NCBI GenBank assembly: GCA_964602455.1
Contig: CAZRRG010000035.1
Coordinates: 1 to 21,094, forward strand
From: JBBDIP01 sp964602455
GTDB lineage: Bacteria; Bacillota; Sulfobacillia; Fermentithermobacillales; Fermentithermobacillaceae
Reading direction: 5' to 3'
DNA: 21,094 nucleotides
A model generated the notes under the pieces. The model was not told where the DNA came from, did no database searches, and worked only from the letters and a program-made list of their open reading frames with translations. Positions 14,596-20,837 of the stretch are shown here, piece by piece; position 1 is the first letter of the stretch; each line of letters begins with the position of its first letter. The position numbers were made by a program, and so were the translations under genes.

Positions 14596-16191
14596 ATGAG
14601 GAACCAAGACCATAAGTTCATAAAGGGCGCGCTGACGCTCACAATCGCGGGCTTCGTGGTGAAAGCCATCGGAGCGCTATACCGCATCTTCCTCATGCGC
14701 GTCCTGGGCAGCGAGGGCATGGGTCTCTACCAGATGGCCTACCCGATCTACGCCATCCTGCTCACAGCCTCTTCAGCCGGACTGAACGTCGCCGTTTCCA
14801 AAGCCGTCGCCGAGCGGTGGGCCCTGGGACGCAAGCACGACGCCAGAGCGGCATTCGGCGTGTCGATGGCCCTCATGGTGGTTGTGGGCCTTATAGGCTC
14901 GCTGGCGCTCTACGGCCTTCGCGACTTCATCGCCGTGAACATGGCCAAAGACCCTCGCGCTGCCGTTTCTATCGCCGCCCTATCTCCGGCGCTGTTCTTT
15001 GCCTCGGTCCTTTCAGCCCTCCGCGGCTGGTTCCAAGGCATCGAGGAGATGACCGTGCCCGCGGTCTCGCAGGTGATGGAGCAGGTGGGCCGCCTGGCTA
15101 CGATGTTCATACTGGCCAGGCTCCTTATGCCAAAGGGCCTGGAGTACGCCGCTGCCGGGGCTACGTTTGGCGCTGTGGCAGGCGCTGCTCTCGGCGTCAT
15201 CTATGCCTGGGCTGCGTACCGGTCCCACCTTGGGAGGGAACGGTTCCGGGAAGCGCGCGAGAGGCGCCGGATGGCCGCCTCAGGGGTGAAGCAGAGACCG
15301 TCGGCCCCCGAACCCTGGAGACGGGCCCTTCGCGCCATCCTCAAAGTAGCAGTCCCGATCTCACTGGCATCGGCGGTGTTCGGCCTTACGGAGCTGGTTG
15401 ACCTTGGCCTGGTCCCAGGCCGCCTGCACGCGATAGGGATACCAACTGAAGAAGCGACTACGCTCTATGGTCAGTTGGGGGCGGCTCTGGCCCTCATCAA
15501 CCTGGCAACGGTGTTCACCGGCGCTCTGCAGATGGCCATCGTACCCTCGGTGACTGCGGCAGTGACTCTTAAAGACACCGCCAGCGTCAAACGCAGGATA
15601 AATCGCGCGCTCACGATTACCTTGGCCCTGGGCCTCCCTGCCGCGCTGGGGCTCTTTGTCCTTGCCGATCCTATCCCCGCGCTCCTCTATGATGAGCCCA
15701 ACGTGGGCCCCATCCTTAGGTTGGCGGCGCCGTCAATCCTGTTCCTCGCGATCCAGCAGGTTACCGCGGGAGTGCTGCAGGGCATCGGCAAGATCACTAC
15801 GCCTCTGTGGAACCTCATGGTCGCGATCATAGTGAAGGCGGCGCTGACCTACCTCCTGGTCGGCCTGCCTGCCTTTGGAGTCCGGGGCGCAGCGATCGCC
15901 ACCACAGCCTACTTTGGGGTGGCCGCAATCCTCAACCTGCTGGCTATCCTTCGGAGCCAGGGAAGGGTGGTAGATGGGGTCGCCACGGTGAAACTTGCCA
16001 TGGCCGGAGGCGGCATGTCGGTCGTCGCATACGCGGTGTACTCCTTCGCGACGGCGGTTGTCGGGTTCAAACTTGCGGCTGTCGCCGCGATAGGAGCCGG
16101 CGCTGTTGCATACGGCGTCCTGGCGGTCCTCTTCAAAGCAATCGATCTAGGGGAACTGAAGTCTATCATCGGAAAAGGGGACGCACTATGA
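14596..16191 (+). CDS. yabM: SpoVB/YabM-type oligosaccharide (lipid II-like) flippase
   Basis: Multi-pass membrane transporter of the MOP/polysaccharide-synthase superfamily related to SpoVB and MurJ, which move lipid-linked wall precursors across the membrane. From ATG 14596 it has 531 residues, like SpoVB, and opens with the family-typical Phe-Ile-Lys-Gly-Ala-Leu-Thr-Leu-Thr-Ile-Ala-Gly and Ala-Leu-Tyr-Arg-Ile-Phe. About a dozen or more hydrophobic segments follow, with a basic cytoplasmic loop near 15220-15330. Synteny (spoVT, flippase, mazG) matches yabM. The frame is open back to GTG 14533, but that start lies in a hairpin and adds 21 polar residues, so it was rejected. No Shine-Dalgarno precedes 14596. 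A TATAGT hexamer at 14583-14588 would place transcription start at the ATG, so leaderless translation is possible. The stop overlaps mazG by 4 nt. Confidence 0.9.
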   Translation: MRNQDHKFIKGALTLTIAGFVVKAIGALYRIFLMRVLGSEGMGLYQMAYPIYAILLTASSAGLNVAVSKAVAERWALGRKHDARAAFGVSMALMVVVGLIGSLALYGLRDFIAVNMAKDPRAAVSIAALSPALFFASVLSALRGWFQGIEEMTVPAVSQVMEQVGRLATMFILARLLMPKGLEYAAAGATFGAVAGAALGVIYAWAAYRSHLGRERFREARERRRMAASGVKQRPSAPEPWRRALRAILKVAVPISLASAVFGLTELVDLGLVPGRLHAIGIPTEEATTLYGQLGAALALINLATVFTGALQMAIVPSVTAAVTLKDTASVKRRINRALTITLALGLPAALGLFVLADPIPALLYDEPNVGPILRLAAPSILFLAIQQVTAGVLQGIGKITTPLWNLMVAIIVKAALTYLLVGLPAFGVRGAAIATTAYFGVAAILNLLAILRSQGRVVDGVATVKLAMAGGGMSVVAYAVYSFATAVVGFKLAAVAAIGAGAVAYGVLAVLFKAIDLGELKSIIGKGDAL

Positions 16192-17009
16192 CCTCTCACC
16201 AAAAGCCCGGCTGCCATGATGGCAATTGGCAGCGTTTTCTCGACGTTGTGGCAGCGCTTCGAGGAGAGCACGGTTGTCCTTGGGATAAGGAGCAGACCTA
16301 CGAATCCCTCACCCAGTACGTCCTGGAGGAAGCTCACGAGGTAGTTGCCTCGGTGCTGGAAAAAGATGCGGATAAACTCCGGGAGGAATTGGGAGACTTG
16401 CTCTTAGAGATCGGCCTCTACTGCCAGATCGCAAGCGAAAGAGGGGATTTCCAGGCCGAGGACGTCCTTGAGGGGATCATCGCGAAGCTGATCCGCAGGC
16501 ATCCTCATGTTTTCGGAGGCGAGGATATCCGCACAGCCGGCGAGGTCCGGGAGCGGTGGGATCAGATCAAGCGAGCGGAGCCCGGAAGGTACAAAGAAGG
16601 GCACTCTCTCATGGACGAGGTCCAGAAGGGCCTGCCGGCGCTCATGGGAGCGCAGAAGCAACAGGCGCTGGCGGCTCGAGTGGGGTTCGACTGGGCGGAC
16701 GCCGAGCCGGTCTTCCAGAAGGTTGAGGAAGAACTCGGCGAGGTGAGACGAGCCCGGGAGACGGGCGATGCGGCGGCCCTCAAGGATGAGGTTGGCGACC
16801 TCCTGTACGCGTGCGTGAACCTGGCCCGGAAGCTCGGAGTCGATGCTGAGACGGCTCTTCTGGGCACGGTCGAGAAGTTCTCGCGAAGGTTCAGGTATGT
16901 GGAGAAGGAGGTCTCGGACCAGGGCCTCGTCATGAAGGAGCAAAGTCTGGAATTCCTCGACGCGCTTTGGGAGAAGGCTAAAGAAAAGGAAGGCCAGAAA
17001 GAGGGATAG
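16188..17009 (+). CDS. mazG: Nucleoside triphosphate pyrophosphohydrolase MazG
   Basis: Hydrolyses (non-canonical) NTPs to NMP and pyrophosphate. The 273 residues hold two MazG modules. The first has the Cys-Pro-Trp-Asp-Lys-Glu-Gln-Thr signature (30-37), the metal ligands of Glu-Glu-Ala-His-Glu (47-51) and Glu-Glu-Leu-Gly-Asp (66-70). The second has Val-Glu-Glu-Glu-Leu-Gly-Glu-Val and Asp-Glu-Val-Gly-Asp-Leu-Leu-Tyr. The Bacillus orthologue YabN carries an extra N-terminal tetrapyrrole-methylase-like domain that is absent here. ATG at 16188 overlaps the flippase stop (ATGA), with AGGGGA about 10 nt upstream. hup begins 3 nt after the stop. Confidence 0.95.
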   Translation: MTSHQKPGCHDGNWQRFLDVVAALRGEHGCPWDKEQTYESLTQYVLEEAHEVVASVLEKDADKLREELGDLLLEIGLYCQIASERGDFQAEDVLEGIIAKLIRRHPHVFGGEDIRTAGEVRERWDQIKRAEPGRYKEGHSLMDEVQKGLPALMGAQKQQALAARVGFDWADAEPVFQKVEEELGEVRRARETGDAAALKDEVGDLLYACVNLARKLGVDAETALLGTVEKFSRRFRYVEKEVSDQGLVMKEQSLEFLDALWEKAKEKEGQKEG

Positions 17010-17012
17010 GCT

Positions 17013-17297
17013 GTGAACAAGACCGAACTCATCGCCAAGGTTGCCGAAGAAGCAAACATGACGAAGAAGGATACCGAGCGGTTCGTGAACACGTTCATCA
17101 ACGTGGTCGAGGATGCCCTGGCCGCCGGCGATACAGTGGCCATTCTGGGATTCGGCACTTTCCTTTCCAGGGAGAGGCCGGCCAGGGAGGGCCGCAACCC
17201 GAGGACAGGTGAGGCCATTCAGATCCCGGCTTCCAAGGTCCCGGTTTTCAGGCCCGGCCGCGGGCTCCGGGGTTCGGTGACCGGCGACGAGAAGTAA
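17013..17297 (+). CDS. hup: HU-family DNA-binding protein
   Basis: Nucleoid-associated histone-like protein. The 94 residues start Met-Asn-Lys-Thr-Glu-Leu-Ile, include Gly-Phe-Gly-Thr-Phe (about 46-50), and have the DNA-binding beta-arm with Arg-Asn-Pro-Arg-Thr-Gly-Glu and Ile-Pro-Ala-Ser-Lys (about 61-75). The Pro near the arm tip that intercalates in DNA is present in Arg-Asn-Pro. GTG at 17013 is preceded by AGAGGGATAGG. Placement between mazG and rqcP is common in clostridial-type Firmicutes and absent from Bacillus. Confidence 0.97.
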   Translation: MNKTELIAKVAEEANMTKKDTERFVNTFINVVEDALAAGDTVAILGFGTFLSRERPAREGRNPRTGEAIQIPASKVPVFRPGRGLRGSVTGDEK

Positions 17298-17358
17298 GGC
17301 AAGACCAGACACAGGCGGACACGATCTGCCGGAGCAGTTGGGAGAGGCGTGAGGATTC

Positions 17359-17631
17359 TTGAGGCTTGATAAGTACTTGAAGGTAAGCCGGGTCATAAAG
17401 AGGCGTACCCTGGCTCAGGAACTATGCTTGGGCGGACATGTGAAGAAGAACGGGCGCACCGCGAAGCCCTCTACAGACGTGGAAGTGGGCGACGTCATCG
17501 ACGTCGCCCTCGGCCAGAAGGTCATATCCTTCAAGATCCTGAAGACCGCGGATTCGGCTGATAAGAAAAGCGCCAGCGAGATGTATGTCATTCTCGCTGG
17601 CGGCGAAGAGGGGAAACAGATAACTCCTTAG
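17359..17631 (+). CDS. rqcP: S4-domain RNA-binding protein RqcP (YabO)
   Basis: Ribosome quality-control factor of the Hsp15/S4 family. In Bacillus it works with RqcH on stalled 50S subunits during C-terminal alanine tailing. The 90 residues begin with the S4 motif Met-Arg-Leu-Asp-Lys-Tyr-Leu-Lys-Val-Ser-Arg-Val-Ile-Lys-Arg-Arg-Thr, followed by Gly-Gly-His-Val-Lys-Lys-Asn-Gly. The C-terminal Glu-Met-Tyr-Val-Ile-Leu block is also conserved in YabO. TTG at 17359 is preceded by GTGAGGA. The stop TAG (17629-17631) overlaps the convergent divIC stop. Codons 72-81 encode a perfect inverted repeat that would serve as the divIC terminator on the other strand. Confidence 0.95.
   Translation: MRLDKYLKVSRVIKRRTLAQELCLGGHVKKNGRTAKPSTDVEVGDVIDVALGQKVISFKILKTADSADKKSASEMYVILAGGEEGKQITP
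17561..17602 (-). terminator. Intrinsic terminator of the divIC operon, inside rqcP
   Basis: CGCCAGCGAG (17571-17580) and CTCGCTGGCG (17593-17602) form a perfect 10-bp stem with a 12-nt loop. Read on the minus strand the stem is followed by CTTTTCTTAT, a T-rich tail; on the plus strand no T-run follows. It starts 26 nt beyond the divIC stop. The whole element lies within the rqcP coding sequence. Confidence 0.8.
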
Positions 17632-18059
17632 GGAGTAGGCTTAGCTTCTTCCGCGTCGTAACCTATCACCATATACTGGACTTCTCCGGGCTTAACCAGC
17701 CCCAACTTCTCACGCGCCGCTTTCTCGATGTACTCATCGCTCTTGAGAGCGGCGATCTGTTCCTCAAGTGACTCATTGAGCGCTTTGTAGTGCTCTATCT
17801 GCCTTTCCATATCCGAGAGAGCACGCTGGACGGACATGACCTCGGCCTGCCGGAACACGAACGCAACCGCCACCGCGACGACCAGCACGCCCACAAAAAA
17901 CCATGGCAGAGATGCCTTCTTCTTGGCTGCCTTGGGAGCGGTCTCGGCCTCAGGCAGTGGTAGTGACGTCTGGAGGCGGGCAGGCGCCGCCTGAGACGTG
18001 GCCGATACCGGAGCGCCGGCAGCTTGCGCCGCTAGCCTCGACATGTATCTCTTCCTCAT
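17628..18059 (-). CDS. divIC: Septum formation initiator DivIC/FtsB family
   Basis: Bitopic division protein that joins the FtsL-DivIB complex at the septum. The 143 residues comprise a cytoplasmic Ala/Pro-rich N-terminus (about 1-50), one membrane segment (about 51-69), an extracytoplasmic coiled coil (about 72-106) and the DivIC end motif Tyr-Ile-Glu-Lys-Ala-Ala-Arg-Glu-Lys-Leu-Gly-Leu-Val-Lys-Pro-Gly-Glu. The start overlaps the HTH gene stop by 4 nt (ATGA). In Bacillus divIC runs in the same direction as yabO; here it is convergent and the stops share 3 bases. Confidence 0.93.
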   Translation of the reverse strand: MRKRYMSRLAAQAAGAPVSATSQAAPARLQTSLPLPEAETAPKAAKKKASLPWFFVGVLVVAVAVAFVFRQAEVMSVQRALSDMERQIEHYKALNESLEEQIAALKSDEYIEKAAREKLGLVKPGEVQYMVIGYDAEEAKPTP

Positions 18060-18295
18060 TCAGGCTCCTCCTCCGACTCCTCTTCTCCGCCGAAAATGTT
18101 CAGCGGGTCACCCGATATCACGATGACCACCTGATACCCCTTGGTCTTAGCCCGGTTGTACAGGGTGGCCACAGTTGCCGGCGACAGTTTCAGCCGTTCC
18201 GCTATTGCTTGTGCCGAGTAGCCTGTTTCCTTGAGCACCACGACTTGGCGCTCCCGGAAGCTCAATCTCTCGGCTCCCCGGATTTCTATCTGCAC
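18056..18295 (-). CDS. Small HTH protein (sigma-70 region 4-like), likely regulator
   Basis: A 79-residue protein with one recognisable domain. Leu-Ser-Phe-Arg-Glu-Arg-Gln-Val-Val-Val-Leu (11-21), then Gly-Tyr-Ser-Ala-Gln-Ala-Ile-Ala-Glu-Arg-Leu (25-35) and Ser-Pro-Ala-Thr-Val-Ala-Thr-Leu-Tyr-Asn-Arg-Ala (38-49) form a helix-turn-helix of the sigma-70 region 4/LuxR/Tfx kind. After it come a hydrophobic strand (Val-Val-Ile-Val-Ile) and a strongly acidic tail (about 71-79). GTG at 18295 is preceded by AGGGGA on the minus strand. It is coupled to divIC by a 4-nt overlap. The 26-bp dyad at 18314-18339 lies immediately upstream and could be its operator. It is not a complete sigma factor; the target genes are unknown. 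Confidence 0.8.
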   Translation of the reverse strand: MQIEIRGAERLSFRERQVVVLKETGYSAQAIAERLKLSPATVATLYNRAKTKGYQVVIVISGDPLNIFGGEEESEEEPE

Positions 18296-18310
18296 GGGTT
18301 GTCCCCTGAC

Positions 18311-18319
18311 TTATCCACA
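18311..18319 (+). promoter_or_regulatory. Perfect consensus DnaA box
   Basis: TTATCCACA equals the strong DnaA-box consensus. Two weaker box-like sequences follow closely: TTGTGCACA (18322-18330, one mismatch to the relaxed consensus, readable on both strands) and TGTGGACGA (18334-18342, reverse orientation, 7 of 9). All lie in the leader of the HTH-divIC unit. Confidence 0.6.
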
Positions 18320-18339
18320 AATTGTGCACAAACTGTGGA
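18314..18339. promoter_or_regulatory. 26-bp near-perfect dyad (operator candidate)
   Basis: The outer arms TCCACA (18314-18319) and TGTGGA (18334-18339) are inverted repeats around the 10-bp palindrome TTGTGCACAA (18322-18331). Only 4 of 26 positions break symmetry. It sits 19 nt upstream of the HTH gene GTG. As RNA it could fold as an interrupted stem, but no T-run follows, so a DNA operator is more likely than a terminator. Confidence 0.6.
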
Positions 18340-18421
18340 CGAAATTGGTACACCACTATTCTACGTCGAGGTGTCAAGTCCTTCTGTTAAGTCTTGGATG
18401 TGAGGAATTATGTGGTAGCAG

Positions 18422-18943
18422 TCATGTGTCGGATGGAGGCCCCGTGGGAGAGTCCGACGGAGAGTCCGCGGGAGGTTCTGCCCCGGAGTCTTCGGGAGGC
18501 TCTGCCGGGGGATCCTCGTCGGGCAACGTTAGGTGCGCCTTCGCCCAGTCGAATGCTTTCTGAGCTGCTTCTTTCGCTACCCTTTTCGGCGGATCCACAA
18601 GCTTGACCCTGGCCCATCTCATGGCCTTCTTGGTGTGCTGAAACGCTGACCGTGATCTATGGTAGACCAGGTCGCCCACGAGGATGTTGCCTGCGAAAAA
18701 CCCGACGGCGAGGGAGATGGGTATATACAGACGGATCTCGCCCCAGTTGATGATGAACACGGCCGCTCCCACAGCGCCTAGCGTGAGAAGGGCGACCAGG
18801 GCATCCAGCAGGTGATAGCGGAAGCTTTTCGGCGTGAAGACGGAACGATAAGCCCGGTAAGCATGGAAAACCAGGTCAGTGGCGATCCCCAGGAGCACGA
18901 GGACCGCAACCCTCCAGACCTGGATTTCTACAGGAACGTGCAT
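18422..18943 (-). CDS. yabQ: Spore cortex biosynthesis protein YabQ
   Basis: Membrane protein needed for spore cortex assembly in Bacillus, where it is made in the mother cell and targeted to the outer forespore membrane. From ATG 18943 it has 173 residues with several hydrophobic segments: Val-Ala-Val-Leu-Val-Leu-Leu-Gly-Ile-Ala, then the Leu-Leu-Asp-Ala-Leu-Val-Ala-Leu-Leu helix, then Asn-Trp-Gly-Glu-Ile-Arg-Leu-Tyr-Ile-Pro, which corresponds to the conserved Gly-Glu-Phe-Arg-Ile-Tyr of YabQ. A basic amphipathic stretch and a Pro/Asp/Ser-rich low-complexity tail (last ~34 residues) follow; the tail is unlike Bacillus YabQ. The frame is open to 19018, but that start would overlap yabP by about 70 nt and was rejected. 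yabP ends 1 nt before the ATG. Confidence 0.87.
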   Translation of the reverse strand: MHVPVEIQVWRVAVLVLLGIATDLVFHAYRAYRSVFTPKSFRYHLLDALVALLTLGAVGAAVFIINWGEIRLYIPISLAVGFFAGNILVGDLVYHRSRSAFQHTKKAMRWARVKLVDPPKRVAKEAAQKAFDWAKAHLTLPDEDPPAEPPEDSGAEPPADSPSDSPTGPPSDT

Positions 18944-18944
18944 C

Positions 18945-19238
18945 CTACCTGAAGAGGCGCTGCAGGAAACTCTTGTCCTTTTGCCTGGCCTTCGCTCGGT
19001 CCAGCCCTGAGTACTCAAGACCCAGGAACATCCCCTCGAGGATCATCTGTCCTTTCTCGAGGTCAAGGCTGGTTATGTGAAACTCCTCGCCGGCCAAAGA
19101 CAACATGCCCATGTCGGTCTCGACGACCACTTGCCGGTCGTCGAAGCTCTCCACGTGGATGACTCCCTGAAGACGTACCTGTTCACGCTGTACAATCTCG
19201 ACTCTGTGGGCCTTATCTCCGGTCGCGAACTCGTCCAA
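18945..19238 (-). CDS. yabP: Sporulation protein YabP
   Basis: Small mother-cell sporulation protein needed, with YabQ, for normal cortex formation in Bacillus. The 97 residues show the YabP pattern: Glu-Gln-Val-Arg-Leu-Gln-Gly-Val-Ile-His-Val-Glu-Ser-Phe-Asp-Asp, Val-Glu-Thr-Asp-Met-Gly-Met-Leu-Ser-Leu, Leu-Asp-Leu-Glu-Lys-Gly, Gly-Leu-Glu-Tyr and a C-terminal Ser-Phe-Leu-Gln-Arg-Leu-Phe-Arg. TTG at 19238 has GGGGGGA 6 nt upstream on the minus strand. It is first gene of the yabP-yabQ-HTH-divIC unit, with a sigma-E-like promoter 33 nt upstream. Confidence 0.9.
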   Translation of the reverse strand: MDEFATGDKAHRVEIVQREQVRLQGVIHVESFDDRQVVVETDMGMLSLAGEEFHITSLDLEKGQMILEGMFLGLEYSGLDRAKARQKDKSFLQRLFR

Positions 19239-19270
19239 CGGATGTCCCCCCGCGCCATGCGTCTCTCCGA

Positions 19271-19298
19271 TAGATATGCGAGGAAACAGTAGATATGC
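19271..19298 (-). promoter_or_regulatory. Possible sigma-E promoter of yabP
   Basis: On the minus strand GCATATC (19298-19292; six of seven to the sigma-E -35 kmATATT) is followed after 13 nt by CATATCTA (19278-19271), a partial match to CATACAnT. The spacer is about 1 nt shorter than usual. The two elements share the identical 9-mer GCATATCTA, which makes a 19-nt-period direct repeat (19271-19279 and 19290-19298). The mother-cell role of yabP/yabQ supports it. Confidence 0.45.
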
Positions 19299-19306
19299 CC
19301 GCTCTT

Positions 19307-19324
19307 GGGCCCTAAGTGTGTCCT
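19307..19324 (+). repeat. Left target-site duplication of the IS
   Basis: GGGCCCTAAGTGTGTCCT, identical and in the same orientation as 20838-20855. Bases outside the 18-mer differ on both sides (CTT before this copy, GCA before the other). Confidence 0.85.
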
Positions 19325-19331
19325 GTCAATA

Positions 19332-19351
19332 GACATTGATTCTGTCACCCT
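19332..19351 (+). repeat. Left terminal inverted repeat of the IS
   Basis: Pairs with 20810-20829 at 17 of 20 positions; the inner nine bases TGTCACCCT are identical. The outermost 7 nt of the element (19325-19331) do not match the other end. Confidence 0.75.
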
Positions 19352-19437
19352 GAGATGAGCTAATTGGACTATGAAAATGTCACCTTCTTGGTTTTGGTTT
19401 TCGGGGCCAGCGATGCTGCGCCCCGTATTGGCTTTGG

Positions 19438-20763
19438 TCAGAGCAGATTGCTGAGGTGTGCGACCTCGTGTTTTCGGAAGTAGCTCTCCACCGGGTCATG
19501 CGGGACCCTTGGCGGCAGCCTGAACTTGACCCATGGGTTGTCGGGACTCGGCTTGTGGCCCACAGGTTTGCGTTGTACAGGCTCCGATGGACGGCTCTCC
19601 GGTTTTGGTGCGGAGAAGGCCTCCAGTTGGTAGCGCTGGCCCATGTAGAGAGCGTCTATCGAGTTGTCGAGGTGGAGAAGCACCTCGACCTTAGCCCTTG
19701 GTGGCAGGGAAAGCACCCTGCCCTTGTGGTCTACCAGGCGGTACGTCTGACCACGATACGAGATGGTAGAGCCGTTGGAGGCTATGCGCGGTTCCTTGAC
19801 GCACAGGATCGTGTCCACCTCTTCCTGGGCGGGTATCGGCATGTAAGCCGGCTCGGGGTCCTGGGCCTCCACGGCAAAGCGCTTGTTGAATCGTTCAATG
19901 AACCTCGGCAGGAAAGCGTTGGCGTCCTCCATGGTTGAGATCCCCGCCACCCTCAGTTCGACCACCAGGCGGCTCTGGAGGGTCTCCCAAAGGCGTTCCA
20001 CTCGACCCTTCGCCTGGGGAGAACCGGCGCGGACTTGAATGATGCCCAATTGGTCCAACGCCCTGCCTAACTGGGTAAGGCTTACCTGCTCGCCGGCAAG
20101 TTCCTGCTCGATGGTCAGTTTGTCCTTCTTGGGCGAGAAGAAGATGGTGTGGCCGTCGCTGTACACGGCTCTGGGCACCCCGTGTTTCGTGACGACTTGA
20201 CGCAAGGCCTCGAGATAGCCCTTAAGGTCCTCTTCCAGCCGGAAGTGCAGTCCCAACACCTTGCTCGTGGCGTCATCGATAACCCCGTGAAGGTGCATTT
20301 TGGGACCGCGTCCTTCCAGCCAGTCGTACGGGCTGGCATCGACCTGTACCAGTAAGCCCTCTTTGGGTACCCTGTCTCTACTCTTCCGCCTGCGCCGGTG
20401 TTTCTTGGCGCATGGGTCAAGGATACCCTTTTCCCTGAGTATCCTCGTGATCGACTTGCCGGAGACACGGATCCCTTGGTTTTCACTGAGCAATTCCGAC
20501 ATGTGCTCAGCGCTGGCGCCTTTGTAGAGCCCGGCCGCTAGCGAAGCGATCTCATCCCTGATATGCTTAGAGATGGTGTGCTTGGGTGAGCGGCCTCGAT
20601 TACCATGGGCTAAGGCCGCCACCCCTTTCTCTTTCATCCCTTTCTTCAGCCGTTTCACCTGTCGCTCGCTAAGCCCCAGACACTGGGCGCCCTGGCGTAC
20701 CGTCATTTTGCCTTCTACCACTTGCTCCATCACATAGACCCTTCTCGCTTCCTTCTTGGACAA
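19438..20763 (-). CDS. ISNCY (IS1202-type) DDE transposase
   Basis: Cut-and-paste-type transposase with an N-terminal helix-turn-helix (Gly-Leu-Ser-Glu-Arg-Gln-Val-Lys-Arg-Leu), a second winged HTH region, and an rve integrase core. Numbering from the upstream ATG at 20784, the triad is Asp149 (Val-Gln-Val-Asp-Ala-Ser-Pro), Asp210 (Val-Tyr-Ser-Asp-Gly-His) and Glu263 (Gly-Arg-Val-Glu-Arg-Leu-Trp-Glu-Thr). The Asp-Trp-Leu-Glu-Gly-Arg-Gly-Pro stretch is typical of this family. The C-terminus is a beta-rich domain followed by a Pro-rich linker. TTG at 20763 is preferred because GAGAGGAG precedes it, and family members begin near that Ser-Lys-Lys-Glu; ATG 20784 abuts the inner repeat and lacks a ribosome site. 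The frame is intact, so the element may be active. Confidence 0.9.
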   Translation of the reverse strand: MSKKEARRVYVMEQVVEGKMTVRQGAQCLGLSERQVKRLKKGMKEKGVAALAHGNRGRSPKHTISKHIRDEIASLAAGLYKGASAEHMSELLSENQGIRVSGKSITRILREKGILDPCAKKHRRRRKSRDRVPKEGLLVQVDASPYDWLEGRGPKMHLHGVIDDATSKVLGLHFRLEEDLKGYLEALRQVVTKHGVPRAVYSDGHTIFFSPKKDKLTIEQELAGEQVSLTQLGRALDQLGIIQVRAGSPQAKGRVERLWETLQSRLVVELRVAGISTMEDANAFLPRFIERFNKRFAVEAQDPEPAYMPIPAQEEVDTILCVKEPRIASNGSTISYRGQTYRLVDHKGRVLSLPPRAKVEVLLHLDNSIDALYMGQRYQLEAFSAPKPESRPSEPVQRKPVGHKPSPDNPWVKFRLPPRVPHDPVESYFRKHEVAHLSNLL

Positions 20764-20809
20764 GAAAACGTCTCCTCTCTCCATGGTGACATTTTCTCTG
20801 TCCGCTTAT

Positions 20810-20829
20810 AGGGTGACAATATCACTGTC
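20810..20829 (-). repeat. Right terminal inverted repeat of the IS
   Basis: Reverse complement reads GACAGTGATATTGTCACCCT, 17 of 20 identical to the left end. The outermost 8 nt (20830-20837) are not matched on the left. Confidence 0.75.
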
Positions 20830-20837
20830 CCGTAGCA

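Larger units (their letters stand above)
19325..20837 (-). mobile_element. IS1202-like (ISNCY family) insertion sequence
   Basis: A 1513-bp element between 18-bp direct repeats. It contains one DDE transposase on the minus strand and imperfect terminal inverted repeats: left 19332-19351 GACATTGATTCTGTCACCCT against right 20810-20829, 17 of 20 matching. These lie 7-8 nt inside the duplicated target. A second inner pair, GAAAATGTCACC (19373-19384) and its complement (20785-20796), repeats the TGTCACC core, so each end has two copies. IS1202 relatives are known for long target duplications, which fits. The 86 nt between the left inverted repeat and the transposase stop contain no gene. Confidence 0.88.

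Noticed and set aside
15807..16187. Upstream extension of the mazG frame
   Set aside because: It overlaps the flippase gene by about 380 nt and encodes no recognisable domain; the ATGA overlap at 16188 with a good ribosome site is the natural start. A YabN-like methylase domain is not encoded there.
16404..17396. 330-codon open frame on the minus strand opposite mazG and hup
   Set aside because: It is antisense to two clearly conserved genes, has no recognisable domain, and long antisense frames are expected from the GC-biased third positions.
18372..18377. Perfect TTGACA on the minus strand upstream of the HTH gene
   Set aside because: The sequences at 16-18 nt spacing (GGTGTA, GTGTAC) do not resemble a -10 element.
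18944..19018. Longer yabQ start at 19018
   Set aside because: It would overlap yabP by about 70 nt and adds a Ser/Arg-rich stretch unlike YabQ.
19324..19329. Outward-facing TTGACA at the left IS junction pointing toward yabP
   Set aside because: No -10-like hexamer lies 16-18 nt downstream on the minus strand, so a hybrid promoter is not supported.
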